Notes: a model not told the origin generated them from the sequence alone. Shown: positions 15,942 through 25,777, counted from the stretch's first letter. The stretch: 64,000 nucleotides of DNA from Thermogemmatispora sp. (GCF_019683635.1 NZ_JADGIA010000002.1:28327-92326); one strand, 5' to 3'. Numbers and translations: made by a program.

Positions 15942-18900
15942 ATGGAACAAGAGACCCGCGCGCTGGCCACGCTGACGGCTCGCTATTTGCGCCAGCGCTA
16001 TCGCTACGTCAGGCCATCCTGGAAGGCCGAGGCCCTTCCGCTGGATGAGTTGGTTGCCTGGCTTGGGCTGGAGATCGCCACCTTTCACCCTGCTGATCAC
16101 CCCCCAGGTACCTACGGCTATCTGGAGCCTGGCGACAATCTGATCTGGATCTGCCGTAATCTGCCAGAGCCTCAGCGGCGCTTTACGCTCGCGCATGAAC
16201 TCGGTCATGTTATCCTCCATCGTCCTCTAAATGAGACGATGCTCCTTCTGCTACCCGAACTTGAAGAGATCTTAGAGCCTCTCGAACGAAGACTGGCAGT
16301 GCTTGCTGAGGAGGAGCAAGACCAGATCGCTTTCTGCGGAGAGGAGGAGATTCGCGAGGAGATCGGGGCACTCTCTGATGAGGGGAGTGTCGAGGAGCTG
16401 CTCGGCCCTGGTCAGTCCTATAGCCCTCGCAGCCAACGCGAGCTGGCTGCTAATCTCTTTGCTGCCGAGCTGCTGATGCCTCTGGAGGCGGTGCGTGCCC
16501 TCTATGTGGAGCATGGCCTCCCGCCGGCCTATCTGGCTAACCGCTTCGGGGTCTCACAGGCCGCTATGCTTAACCGTCTGGCTGGGCTACTCAAAGAATA
16601 TCCTCCTGTCATGGAGCCACAAGTCCAGCCAGAAGAGCAACCCGCAGAAGAGCCTCAGCAGCGCCCAGGGCCTGCTCTTTCATCTGCGCCTGCACCAACG
16701 AGGGCGGGCCGGTCTTACGATGAGTTTCAGCAGGCGGCCATTGCTGCGTCCACCCCAGCCCTGGTGATCGCCGGGCCGGGCAGCGGTAAAACCAGTACGC
16801 TTATCGGGCGCGCCGAGTATCTGATCCGCTCCTGCGGCGTCGCGCCGCGCTCTATTCTGGCCCTCACCTTTTCGCGCAAAGCCGCTGAAGAGATGCAGGA
16901 GCGTCTGAGTCAGGCTCTGCGGGCCTCTACCGGGCCGAAGAGCGCCGCCTGGGAGCTGCCGGCAGTGAGCACCTTTCACGCGTTCTGCGCCGAGTTTCTG
17001 CGCCAGTATAGCGAGCTGGCGGGCCTCCGTCCAGACTTTACCCTGGTTGACGACGCCGAGGGCTATTTCTTACTGCGCAGCCTGACGCCTCGCCTTCCCC
17101 TCTATTATTATCACCATCTGACGCAGCCCACGCTCTACTTCCCCGAGATCCTCAAGGCCATCTCGCGGGCCAAAGATGAGCTGGTGACCCCTGAACGCTA
17201 TCGTCAGCTGGCGGAGCGGATGCTGGAGCAGGCCCAGACCGTTGAAGAGCGCGAGCGGGCGGAGCGTGCCCGTGAAATTGCGGCGGTCTATGCCCTCTAT
17301 CAAGAGGAACTGGAGCGGCGTGGCGACATCGACTTTGGCGGCCTGATCATGCTGACAGTGCAGCTCCTCGAACGCTATCCTGATCTCCTGCAACAGCTGC
17401 AGCATCGCTACCAGCATATCCTTGTCGATGAATTTCAGGATATCAATCGAGCCAGTGGCGTTCTGCTGCGCCTACTAGCAGGGGAGGCCCGCCGTGTCTG
17501 GGTGGTGGGCGATGCGAATCAGGCCATTTACGGCTTCCGAGGAGCCTCTCCGGCCAACATCGCCCGCTTCCGTGAAGATTATCCGGGGGCTGCAATCCTC
17601 TCGCTGAACCGCAATTATCGCTCGCGCCCCGATATTGTCGCGCTGGCAGAAGCCTTTCGCCTTCAGCGTCTGGAGGCTGGACACTTCGGTGAAGAGGCAG
17701 CGCTGCGGCGCAACGAAGCTGTACGCCCCTCGCTGCCAGAGCCGTATGTGACGCTGGCGGTGGCCGAGGATGAGGCCGCCGAGCTGGCGGGCCTGGTCGC
17801 TGATCTCCAGGCGCGTGCTCGCCAGGGATATCGCTACCGCGATCTGGTTGTGCTCTGCCGCACGCGCGCTCAGGCCCGGCGCATCTCGCAAGCGCTGGCG
17901 ACGGCGGGCCTGCCGGTCATAGAGAACGGGGGTACCCTGGAACAGGAACACGTTAAGGATGCGCTGGCCCCCCTCCTGCTGCTGGCAGGACCGAACGGTA
18001 TGGGGCTGCTCCGCGCGGCACGCTGGCCGGAGTACTCCCTGAGTCAGACCGATGTTGAGGCCCTCCTGTTGGCAGCGCGTGAGCAGCAGGTTGCCCCGGG
18101 CCTGCTCGTGCTGCGTGGCGATATTCCCGAGACCCTCAGCGATGCCGGGCGGCGCTCACTGCGCCTGCTCAGCGAGCTGCTTCAGCGCCTGGCTTCGGCT
18201 CCCGATATCTGGTCTCTGCTCGCTCAATATCTCTTGGTCGAAACCGATCAGGTGCGCCGCCTCCTGGCCCGCAATGATCCCCAGGCGCGGGCCATCCTGG
18301 CCGACTATGCCCTGTTGCTCCAGCTGGCACGACGCTATGACCTGCAACAACAGCGCCAGCTGCGCGAGGAACCCGCACCGGCAGAGAATCAGCCTATCAG
18401 CCCACTAGCGGATGCTGCGCAGACTGGTCCTCTCTATGAGCAGGTCCGTGGCTTCCTGGAATATTTACGCGTCCTTTTGATGCTGCGTCAGGACAGCAGC
18501 ACGCGCCAGCAGAGTCTTGAGGAGAGCCAGGGGGATGGGGCGGATGTGGTGCGGGTCATGACTGTCCACGCCAGCAAAGGTCTGGAGTTTCCCGTGATCT
18601 ATTTGCCTGGACTGAATCAGCAGCGCTTTCCTGCCACGCGACGCTATAATCCCGTGCCGCCCCCCGACGGCATGCTCTCCCTCGAAAGCGATGAGGCCGC
18701 CCTCCATGAGATCGGCGAAGCCTGCCTCTTCTATGTCGGCGTCACGCGCGCCCGAGATTATCTCGTTCTAAGCTATAGCCGTCGCCCAGGCAAGCGTGCG
18801 GCAAAACCTTCCGTCTTTTTGGAGCCACTGCTGGCCGGTCTGCCACCTGAGCGCCTCATCAGGATAGAATGGCGCGGACCAGGACCAGGTCAGAACGAGC

Positions 18901-19745
18901 CAGCCGCGGCTGACGAAGAAGAGAGGCGCGGGGAGTCTGAGGCTGCTCTTTTGACCCGGCCCCACGAAGAATTTATCCGCGCCATGCAGCCGGAAGTCCT
19001 CAATGCCTCTGCTGTCGAATGCTATCAGCAATGCCCGCGTAAGTATCTCTACAACTATATCTATCGTTTCCAGCCTCTTCAAGAAGGTTACTCCCTCTTT
19101 GTTCAGGCGACGCGTAGAACGCTGGAGACGCTCTATGAGTGGGTTGGACGAGCGCAGCGGGCCACCGCCGAGGGACAGCAGGTGTCAGCGACCCCGCCGA
19201 CGCGTGAAGATGTGCATGAACTTTATAGCCGATACTGGCGCGAGCTTGGCGGCCACGAATCCCCTTTTGCCTCGCTGTACGAACGGCATGGACGCGAGGT
19301 AGCTGAGCAGCTCCATCGCAAGCTGCTGGACAGCGCCGAGACGCAGCGCTGGCAGCTCTGGCGAGGCTTCACCATTGAGATCGCCGGGCAAACGATTCGC
19401 GTCGATGTCGATCGCGTCGAGATGCCGCGGCAGCCTGAGCAACCGGTGCGCTTCGTGCGTACGCGCTTTGGCCGACGCAAGCAGGAGCCGGAGCCGGACA
19501 CGCGCGAATTACTCTATATGCATGCTTATCGTGAGCACTATCCCGGGCAGGAGGTCGAGCTTCACAGCGATAACCTGACCACGGGCGAGATCAAGACTGT
19601 CAAGCTTGGACAGCGGCGCGAGCAGACTCTCTACTCCAGGCTGGTCGAGAGTCTGGAGCGCCTCAAAGAACACGATTACGCCGCGACTCCCGCTGACCCG
19701 GGCCGTTGTCCGATGTGCCCCTTCTTTCTTATCTGCCCGGCCTGA
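15942..19745 (+). CDS. ImmA/IrrE metallopeptidase - UvrD helicase - AddB-like nuclease fusion
   Basis: A single 1267-residue protein with three parts. Residues 1-220: ImmA/IrrE (M78) peptidase with HELGH at 85-89 and the ANLFAAELLMP block near 169-179 that carries the third zinc ligand. Residues 255-960: superfamily 1A helicase with all motifs intact: GPGSGKT (278-284), TFSRKAAEEM, DEFQD (496-500), GDANQAIYGFRGA, NYRSRPDIV, TVHASKGLEFPVIYLPG, YVGVTRAR (931-938). Residues 1020-1267: RecB/AddB-type nuclease fold with Cys at 1027/1031, 1256, 1259 and 1265, the spacing of an AddB/Cas4 iron-sulfur cluster. The first acidic motif is kept (DVDRVE, 1155-1160), but the D/E-x-K motif reads RFVRTRFG. 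The nuclease is thus probably inactive and serves for DNA binding. A Pro/Glu linker (about 225-255) joins the first two parts. A GGGAGGGAGG precedes the ATG. Confidence 0.85.
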   Translation: MEQETRALATLTARYLRQRYRYVRPSWKAEALPLDELVAWLGLEIATFHPADHPPGTYGYLEPGDNLIWICRNLPEPQRRFTLAHELGHVILHRPLNETMLLLLPELEEILEPLERRLAVLAEEEQDQIAFCGEEEIREEIGALSDEGSVEELLGPGQSYSPRSQRELAANLFAAELLMPLEAVRALYVEHGLPPAYLANRFGVSQAAMLNRLAGLLKEYPPVMEPQVQPEEQPAEEPQQRPGPALSSAPAPTRAGRSYDEFQQAAIAASTPALVIAGPGSGKTSTLIGRAEYLIRSCGVAPRSILALTFSRKAAEEMQERLSQALRASTGPKSAAWELPAVSTFHAFCAEFLRQYSELAGLRPDFTLVDDAEGYFLLRSLTPRLPLYYYHHLTQPTLYFPEILKAISRAKDELVTPERYRQLAERMLEQAQTVEERERAERAREIAAVYALYQEELERRGDIDFGGLIMLTVQLLERYPDLLQQLQHRYQHILVDEFQDINRASGVLLRLLAGEARRVWVVGDANQAIYGFRGASPANIARFREDYPGAAILSLNRNYRSRPDIVALAEAFRLQRLEAGHFGEEAALRRNEAVRPSLPEPYVTLAVAEDEAAELAGLVADLQARARQGYRYRDLVVLCRTRAQARRISQALATAGLPVIENGGTLEQEHVKDALAPLLLLAGPNGMGLLRAARWPEYSLSQTDVEALLLAAREQQVAPGLLVLRGDIPETLSDAGRRSLRLLSELLQRLASAPDIWSLLAQYLLVETDQVRRLLARNDPQARAILADYALLLQLARRYDLQQQRQLREEPAPAENQPISPLADAAQTGPLYEQVRGFLEYLRVLLMLRQDSSTRQQSLEESQGDGADVVRVMTVHASKGLEFPVIYLPGLNQQRFPATRRYNPVPPPDGMLSLESDEAALHEIGEACLFYVGVTRARDYLVLSYSRRPGKRAAKPSVFLEPLLAGLPPERLIRIEWRGPGPGQNEPAAADEEERRGESEAALLTRPHEEFIRAMQPEVLNASAVECYQQCPRKYLYNYIYRFQPLQEGYSLFVQATRRTLETLYEWVGRAQRATAEGQQVSATPPTREDVHELYSRYWRELGGHESPFASLYERHGREVAEQLHRKLLDSAETQRWQLWRGFTIEIAGQTIRVDVDRVEMPRQPEQPVRFVRTRFGRRKQEPEPDTRELLYMHAYREHYPGQEVELHSDNLTTGEIKTVKLGQRREQTLYSRLVESLERLKEHDYAATPADPGRCPMCPFFLICPA

Positions 19746-19862
19746 AGTCTTCTCTCTGGCCTCTCATTGCCTACCATACCCTCATCTGGCCAAGAAGCCT
19801 GTAGTCTGGCCTGAGCCGGCAGAGCTAGAAGGCCAACTTGCCTCCTCCCGCGACACTCAGTA

Positions 19863-19871
19863 TGGTATAAT
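19863..19871 (+). promoter_or_regulatory. Extended -10 promoter upstream of the HAS-barrel/HerA genes
   Basis: TGgTATAAT has a perfect hexamer at 19866-19871. It gives a leader of about 190 nt to the gene at 20066. Nothing else was seen in 19746-20065. Confidence 0.65.
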
Positions 19872-20065
19872 GGCCGCCAGGTGAGACGGGCCACTGCCGC
19901 CCGTCGCTTCCGAGAAGCTGACCCTTTCTTCTGGCTGGAGCCATGACCAGGGGTAAGAGACGCTCTTCAGGAGAGGGTGAATCTAGACCATTTCTCAAGA
20001 GAGAGAAGTAGCAGGTACAATAGATACAGGGCGTGCTACTCCATGCCCGCACACGAGGCATCGGC

Positions 20066-20761
20066 ATGTTCATAGGAAAGATCGTCAAATCCGACTCGCA
20101 TATCAATTACGTCTGTCAGATTTATGGCCCACGCGAGGTCGAGGTCGAGCCGGCGCCTGAAGACTATGCCTTCGGACGCTTTGTGCGTATTGCTGTGCGT
20201 GCACGCCAGGGCGATGATCCCGAGGCGGAGCTGCATCGCGTGCTGGGTATGAGTACGGAGCCGAGAACCTACGCCGTCGGCGTGATTTATGATACCATCC
20301 TGCTCAATCCGAGCTTCGGCTCGCTGGGGCCGCGCCTCTCTAACGAGACTCAGGTTGAGCTATTCTCGCCGGACTACATTGCCGAGCGCGCCGTGCTGAT
20401 CTATGTCATGGTGCTCGGCATGATGCAGGAGCGAACCACTCCCGAGGGCCAGACCGAGGTCTTCTCCATCATGCATGGTGTTCCTCTGCTCTCGCTGGAG
20501 CTGGGCAGCGAGATTGAAACAATGGACGACGAGCAGGTGCGGGCTTTCCATTTCTTCAGCGACCCCGACAGGCCGGATGAGCCGCCCTATCTCCATATGG
20601 GCTACCTGCCTCACATCATTGCCCAGCGCAATAGCTTGCTACCGATGGTAGCGCTCTGCATCATCGATCAGCTCGAACGCCTATTTCCTCAGAATCTCTC
20701 TCTGCTCTCAATTGTCAAACGTAACTTCGCCTGGCGTCTCAAGGTTGAAACCACTGGCTAG
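20066..20761 (+). CDS. HAS-barrel-like protein preceding HerA
   Basis: A 231-residue soluble protein. The N-terminal segment (FIGKIVKSDSHINYVCQIYG...VEVEPAPEDYAFGRFVRI) has the strand-rich look of the HAS barrel found at the start of HerA-type ATPases. The C-terminal part is helical. Start at 20066 is preferred for GAGG 7 nt upstream; the longer frame begins at 20033. It lies 211 nt upstream of herA in the same direction, so it may supply an extra barrel or a regulatory subunit for the HerA ring. No NurA-type RNase H-like motif (conserved acidic residues in strands) is apparent. Identification is tentative. Confidence 0.5.
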   Translation: MFIGKIVKSDSHINYVCQIYGPREVEVEPAPEDYAFGRFVRIAVRARQGDDPEAELHRVLGMSTEPRTYAVGVIYDTILLNPSFGSLGPRLSNETQVELFSPDYIAERAVLIYVMVLGMMQERTTPEGQTEVFSIMHGVPLLSLELGSEIETMDDEQVRAFHFFSDPDRPDEPPYLHMGYLPHIIAQRNSLLPMVALCIIDQLERLFPQNLSLLSIVKRNFAWRLKVETTG

Positions 20762-20972
20762 GCCGGGGCCAGCGTGCGTGGCGGAAGCAAGGAAGGACTG
20801 GGCGAGCCGGGTCAGGTCGCCCCGCGCTCGGTGCTGGCGGCTGGGACCGGTTGGCCCGCTAAGGGTTGAGGCTGCGAGACCAGGGCGGATCTGGATCTGG
20901 GGCAGTGCAGGTCTGCCGTCCGTGTGCAGTTCTGGAGAGGCAATCTCTCACCTGAGATGGAGTTAAGCGGCT

Positions 20973-22718
20973 ATGGTAAGTGATTCTGCCAATGTGCCAC
21001 CTGTTTCGCGAGGGCGCACAGGTCGCAAGCCTGTGGGCATTACCAAGGGACCGGGTGAGTCGGCCCATGAATATACCTTTGTCTCGCGCGACGATGAGCA
21101 GGTGCTCAAGAACGGCGAGTATGTCTATTATGAGCTGAATGAGCCTGATGAATGGGGCCAAAACGGCGCTCAGCCGGTGGCGCGGCGCGTTCTGGGCCGT
21201 ATCATCAAGCGTGTCCCGCTGCAGCTCTATCCCGACACCTTCCTGGCGGAGCCGGAGGTTTCGCCGGCCCAGGTCGCGGCGATGGTGGGCTACGATGCGC
21301 GGGCCAACGAACTCTTCGAACTGCACGTAGCCATCATGGGCTATTATGATCCCGAAAGCGGCTCCTTCATTAATCCCTGGATACCACCCCAGTCGGGCAA
21401 GCAGATTTTTCTGGCGGACGATGAGATGCTCTCGCAGATTCTCTGCCGCAAGCGCGTCGGCCAGCCTGGCTCGGCAACCATCGGCTCGCTGCTGACGCGG
21501 ACTCCAGGGGCGGTGCCCATTGTGCTCTCGGTCAAGGATTTTGTCAGTACGCATCTGGCTATTATTGCCAGCACCGGCGCCGGCAAGAGCTACCTGGCCA
21601 GCGTGATTATCGAGGAGCTGATGCGGCCCTACAATAAGGCTTGCGTGCTCATCGTTGATCCGCATGGCGAATACGGCACGCTCGATCAATTGCCCAATCT
21701 TCCCGAATTCTCTGAGGAGAGTGGCGAGGAGGGCGTCGAGGGCTACCGGGCCCAGGTGCGTATCTATCGCCCCGATCAGGTCAAGGTCCGTCTCTCAACC
21801 CTGAACATGGGGGACATGCGTCACCTCCTGCCTGAAATGACTGAAAAGCAGCAGTATCTGCTGAACCGGGCTTTGCGCAAAGTGAACGAGACGAAGCGAG
21901 GTACGCCCTGGAGCGCGCAGGACTTGATGGAGGCTATTCGCAAAGTGGCGCGCAACAAGAACGATGAAGACGGCGAGGGGGCTGACGATTCCACTACAAT
22001 GCATGCCTTGATGTGGCGTATCGAGCAGCGCTTTGTCGATAGCTTCACCTTCGATGATGTCCAGCATCTGGATCTGCGCGAGATCTTCAAGCCCGGTCAG
22101 TGCACGGTACTGCAGCTTAACGAAGTTGATGAACGCGATCAGCAGGTCATTGTCGCCACGCTCCTGCGCCGCCTCTATCAGGCGCGCATGAACACCGAAC
22201 GCGGCAAAGTGCACTCTGGTGAATCCTATCTGCCCTATCCAGTCTTTGTGCTGCTAGAGGAGGGTCATCACTTTGCGCCGAGCGGCACTGAGGTGGTCTC
22301 GACCCAGATTCTCAAGCAGGTGTTGGCTGAGGGGCGCAAGTTCGGCATCGGCGTAGGCATTATCAGTCAGCGGCCCGGCAAGCTCGACGCCGATGTGTTG
22401 AGCCAGTGCCAGACGCAGTGCATTATGCGCATTGTCAACGAGATCGATCAGAAGAGTGTTGCCGCTGCTATTGAAGGGGTTGGTCGTGATCTGCTGGATA
22501 ATCTGCCTGCTCTCTCGAAGGGCCAGGTGATTGTGGCGGGAGCTGCTGTCAATACGCCGGTGATCTGCCGTGTTCGCCAGCGCCTGACCCGGCACGGAGG
22601 CGAAAGCAAGGATGCCCCAGATATCTGGCAGAAGTATTTCAGCTCGGAGGCTCGCGAGAGCCGCCGCCTCCAGGAGGCCCCGCTGGGGAACAACCAGGGG
22701 TTCAGCCTGTTGAAATAA
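20973..22718 (+). CDS. HerA-type hexameric DNA translocase ATPase
   Basis: A 581-residue member of the HerA/FtsK ATPase group (DUF87). Order: N-terminal barrel-like region (about 25-110), then ATPase core with Walker A STGAGKS (200-206), IVDPHGEY, Walker B VFVLLEEGHHFAPSGTE (about residues 425-440), GIGVGIISQRPGKLD and the arginine-rich C-terminal QLRLTRH-like part. In archaea and some bacteria HerA partners the nuclease NurA in DNA-end processing, or Sir2/DUF4297 effectors in defence. Neither partner is recognised here: the upstream gene is a small barrel-like protein and the downstream gene is a membrane protein. A GGAG lies about 14 nt before the ATG. Confidence 0.85.
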   Translation: MVSDSANVPPVSRGRTGRKPVGITKGPGESAHEYTFVSRDDEQVLKNGEYVYYELNEPDEWGQNGAQPVARRVLGRIIKRVPLQLYPDTFLAEPEVSPAQVAAMVGYDARANELFELHVAIMGYYDPESGSFINPWIPPQSGKQIFLADDEMLSQILCRKRVGQPGSATIGSLLTRTPGAVPIVLSVKDFVSTHLAIIASTGAGKSYLASVIIEELMRPYNKACVLIVDPHGEYGTLDQLPNLPEFSEESGEEGVEGYRAQVRIYRPDQVKVRLSTLNMGDMRHLLPEMTEKQQYLLNRALRKVNETKRGTPWSAQDLMEAIRKVARNKNDEDGEGADDSTTMHALMWRIEQRFVDSFTFDDVQHLDLREIFKPGQCTVLQLNEVDERDQQVIVATLLRRLYQARMNTERGKVHSGESYLPYPVFVLLEEGHHFAPSGTEVVSTQILKQVLAEGRKFGIGVGIISQRPGKLDADVLSQCQTQCIMRIVNEIDQKSVAAAIEGVGRDLLDNLPALSKGQVIVAGAAVNTPVICRVRQRLTRHGGESKDAPDIWQKYFSSEARESRRLQEAPLGNNQGFSLLK

Positions 22719-22721
22719 GCT

Positions 22722-23117
22722 ATGGCTAAGCAACACCTACGCTATCGCATCTCCAATCGTGCCGCGCTCTCTCTCCTGGGTGGGCTGGCCCTGCCGGTCT
22801 GGGCGGCTTTTCTCCTCTTTACTTATTTTGTTCCACCACAAGGGTTGCTGGCCTTCGTGGCTTTTTTTGTGCTCCTTTTGGGGGCGCTCATCTGCACTTT
22901 CGCCCCGCTCGCCTACCTCTTCGGCTTGCTCTTCATCTCTTCGCGTCTCTACCGGGCGACGATCCGGCATGCGCTGCGTCAGGGGACTCTCTTATCGCTC
23001 TGCATTGTGCTCAATTTGATCCTGCGCGCCTTACATAGCTGGAGCATCATGGCGGCTCTCGCCATTGTGGCCGCCGCGGTTCTTGTTGAGATCCTCTCGC
23101 TGGCGAAGAAGTGGTAA
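22722..23117 (+). CDS. Small integral membrane protein
   Basis: A 131-residue protein with four hydrophobic segments separated by short basic loops. It starts 4 nt after the herA stop and ends 3 nt before the GT9 gene, so it is operonic with both. No family recognised. Confidence 0.65.
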   Translation: MAKQHLRYRISNRAALSLLGGLALPVWAAFLLFTYFVPPQGLLAFVAFFVLLLGALICTFAPLAYLFGLLFISSRLYRATIRHALRQGTLLSLCIVLNLILRALHSWSIMAALAIVAAAVLVEILSLAKKW

Positions 23118-23120
23118 GCC

Positions 23121-24098
23121 ATGAGTATGAGCAGGGCAGATGAGCAGCCTGGGGAGCTGCTGGTGATTCGCCCCGGGGCGATTGGCGATACGCTACTGAC
23201 GTTTCCGGTCTTGTCTGCCTTACGGGCGGCCTCGCCGTCCGCCAGTCTAACGCTGGTGGGAAACGCCCGGGTGCTGCCGCTGGCGCGCTGGCTTGGGGTG
23301 GCCGATGCTGTTGAGGACTATGCTGACCTGGGCTGGAGTGCGCTCTTTGCCGCAGGGGGTCTGGACCAGGCTGGACTGGGTGCACGCCTGCGCCGGGCGG
23401 AGCGGGTGGTATGCTGGCTGGCCGATCCCGAGGGCCTCGTAGAGCGCAATTTGCGCGAGGCTGGGGTGAGCGCGGCAACGGTCCGCCCTGGCCGCCCGCC
23501 GGCGGGGACCCATCTACATGCGACGTCCTATCTGGCGCAGACGCTGGGACTGGCCTTTGATCTGGCCAAGGCAGAGAGCTGTCGCTATCGGCTGCCTTCT
23601 GCTGTGCTTGAGCAGGAGCCGCCGCTCTTCAGCGAGGCGCCCCTGGTCATTCATCCGGGCAGTGGCTCTGCGGCCAAATGTTGGCCAGCTTCCCACTTTG
23701 CTGCTGTGGTGCGCTGGGCCTGGGCGCGTGATTGGCCAGTGCTGGTGTTGGCCGGGCCTGCCGATCATGAGCAGCTGGCGGCGCTGGTGCGTGTGCTGCC
23801 CACCCCACCGCCGGATAGGATAAAAGTACTGATCGATCTACCACTGCTGCGGGTCGCGGCCCAGATCCAACGTGCGCGCTGCTATCTGGGCAATGATAGC
23901 GGTCTCAGCCATCTGGCCGGCCTGCTCGGTGTGCCGACCGTTGCGCTCTTTGGTCCCACGGACCCGGCGGTCTGGCGTCCTCTCGGGCCTGCGGTGGTGA
24001 CCGTGCGAAGCCAGCCACTGGATCAACTGGCGGTTGAGGTAGTTGTACAACACATCGAGCAGCTGGCGAGGACCCCTACGGAAGATTTTTGGGGGTGA
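23121..24098 (+). CDS. GT9 family glycosyltransferase (heptosyltransferase-like)
   Basis: A GT-B fold enzyme of 325 residues. The N-terminal RPGAIGDTLLTFPVLSALR motif is the family signature. The C-terminal half has VIHPGSGSAAKCWP and YLGNDSGLSHLAGLLGVPTVALFGPTDP, the nucleotide-sugar site. In Gram-negatives the family adds heptose to lipid A core. In this probably single-membrane organism the acceptor must be another glycan, which cannot be read from the sequence. It is in one transcription unit with herA and the small membrane protein. Confidence 0.88.
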   Translation: MSMSRADEQPGELLVIRPGAIGDTLLTFPVLSALRAASPSASLTLVGNARVLPLARWLGVADAVEDYADLGWSALFAAGGLDQAGLGARLRRAERVVCWLADPEGLVERNLREAGVSAATVRPGRPPAGTHLHATSYLAQTLGLAFDLAKAESCRYRLPSAVLEQEPPLFSEAPLVIHPGSGSAAKCWPASHFAAVVRWAWARDWPVLVLAGPADHEQLAALVRVLPTPPPDRIKVLIDLPLLRVAAQIQRARCYLGNDSGLSHLAGLLGVPTVALFGPTDPAVWRPLGPAVVTVRSQPLDQLAVEVVVQHIEQLARTPTEDFWG

Positions 24099-24140
24099 GG
24101 AGGAGCAAAAACGAGGTACTTCGGTGCCAGAAACAGGGCT

Positions 24141-24154
24141 TTGATCGTTATCAA
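24141..24154. repeat. Short inverted repeat
   Basis: TTGAT-CGTT-ATCAA lies about 100 nt upstream of the gene at 24254. It is an operator or hairpin candidate only. Confidence 0.25.
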
Positions 24155-24253
24155 ATAAGGAGTAATATCCCGTAGTCTCCCCTGCCGGCGGCGGTCGCAG
24201 GGATGTCGATCTGCACGATTATACTGAAATGTTGAAATTGAGGATAACGCGCG

Positions 24254-25066
24254 ATGCTAGATCAAGAGCAACGAGATGAACAAGGAGTGAGAGGCCAACC
24301 GCCCTCCGGCAAGCTGATCCTGCCGGCAGCGCCCGGTGCGAAGCCGGGAGAGTGGGCTGCTGATCCGCAACAGCAGACGACCTACATCGCTCCAGAGATG
24401 CTGATCCGGCGTCCGCGGCAGAGCGCGCCGCCGACGCTACTGGGGAAGATCAGTTATTTCTGGCAGAAGGACCCGGCCTACAAGGTTCTGATGCTCGCCA
24501 GCGTGTTGGTGCTGATCGCGGGGATAATTTTCTCGGTCATTATCGGTGGTACCCTGATTCAGAGCAACTCTAGCATGGAGGCTCGTGTGCCTTTGACGCC
24601 ACCACCAGGCGTGGCACCGACGGGCACAGTAGACCTGCGTCCGACCTTTCCTACGCCAGGCGGACAGGGAAGCAATGAGAGCAGCCAGCCCCCCATGCAG
24701 AGCACACCCGCGCTGAAGCCGACCCGTACTGCTGATAACGGCGCCAATAACGGAGCGGTGCAGATTTCTGGTCTCCCCGGCAGCGTACCTAACAATAGCG
24801 ATGTGACGGTCACTGTCATTACGAATCAGCCGAACAGCTTCGTCCAGCTCCAGGTGACCTATAATGTGGCGCCTTTTGTTGCTGTGGTTAATGGTAATAC
24901 CGATGCTTCCGGTATGGCTACACTGACCTGGCACGTGCAGGTTTTCTCTGTGAGCAGACGCGCTCAGGCCCGTGTCCATGCCACTGTTTTCGGCTCCAAT
25001 GGCGCGGCTAGCTCGAATACTGTGACGGTACGCATTACAACTGGCGCTTTTTCCCCTGCCGATTAG
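24254..25066 (+). CDS. Single-span membrane protein with Ig-like outer domain
   Basis: A 270-residue protein. Residues 1-75 are polar and cytoplasmic. One membrane segment (about 78-100: VLMLASVLVLIAGIIFSVII) follows, then a Pro/Thr/Ser-rich spacer (about 105-170). A beta-rich C-terminal domain (about 175-265, VQISGLPGSVPNNSDVTVTV and a late TLTWHVQV strand) looks like an Ig-like or other beta-sandwich surface domain. GAGG lies 10 nt before the ATG and TATACT at 24220-24225 may be its -10. Function unknown, likely cell-surface. Confidence 0.65.
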   Translation: MLDQEQRDEQGVRGQPPSGKLILPAAPGAKPGEWAADPQQQTTYIAPEMLIRRPRQSAPPTLLGKISYFWQKDPAYKVLMLASVLVLIAGIIFSVIIGGTLIQSNSSMEARVPLTPPPGVAPTGTVDLRPTFPTPGGQGSNESSQPPMQSTPALKPTRTADNGANNGAVQISGLPGSVPNNSDVTVTVITNQPNSFVQLQVTYNVAPFVAVVNGNTDASGMATLTWHVQVFSVSRRAQARVHATVFGSNGAASSNTVTVRITTGAFSPAD

Positions 25067-25777
25067 CCAGGCCCAGCTCTGGCACCTGCTCGCTCCTGAC
25101 TGATCGCTTTGCCGCCAGGGGCCTGTCCTGCTTTGCCGTACCGTGCCGTTGCCTGAAGAGCACAGCGGTCAATTTTGCCTGCCACGCTGGGTAGAGCACG
25201 CTCCCGATGGATGCGGCGGAGGCCGAAAGGGTGAGCGAGCCGTGAGCCAGGCCAGTCCCTATCTGGAGCAAGCAGTGATCTGCGCAACGGCGAGTAGAAG
25301 GTTGCTCTCCATCATCTCTCGCCAGCCCCCGGCGGCTCTCTCGCTCGCCTGGCTTTTGGATGGCGAGTGCGCTCTGCCAGCCGTTTTTCTTCTTTAACGT
25401 AAGTAAGATAGCCGAAGCCTGGTCGACAGTCTTCGTTCTTGCCTGTTCCACCTGGCCTGCTCCTGCGGCTCCGATCTTGCTGTTGCCCGCCTCGCTAGTG
25501 AAAATCTAATACTGTTTACCTGCTTCACGATTGCTGCTGAATATGCTATCTTGTAGTAGCAAGCTTATAACCGTTCTGCTCTTTTCCTGGTGGAATAGGA
25601 GGAAGAGATTCGCCTGCAATCACTCCTAGCGGCTTCTTCTCGTGGCAGAGGGATAGCCAGCGCTGCCAGCAGACAGCGAAGCACAAGCGCTCCTCCTCAA
25701 GTATTTCCAGGCCGAAATGCGGGAGCCTGCGACTGCTGGCATCTTTGTGAGATGGGGCAGGCATCTGCCAGCGGCGC
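25067..25777. other. Long intergenic region, no gene supported
   Basis: Short frames on both strands (up to 138 codons) have no convincing starts. One promoter-like site is TTCACG-17-TATCTT with an upstream TG (25524-25552). An AGGAGG near 25598 is followed by an open frame to 25878 that lacks an ordinary start codon. Confidence 0.4.
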
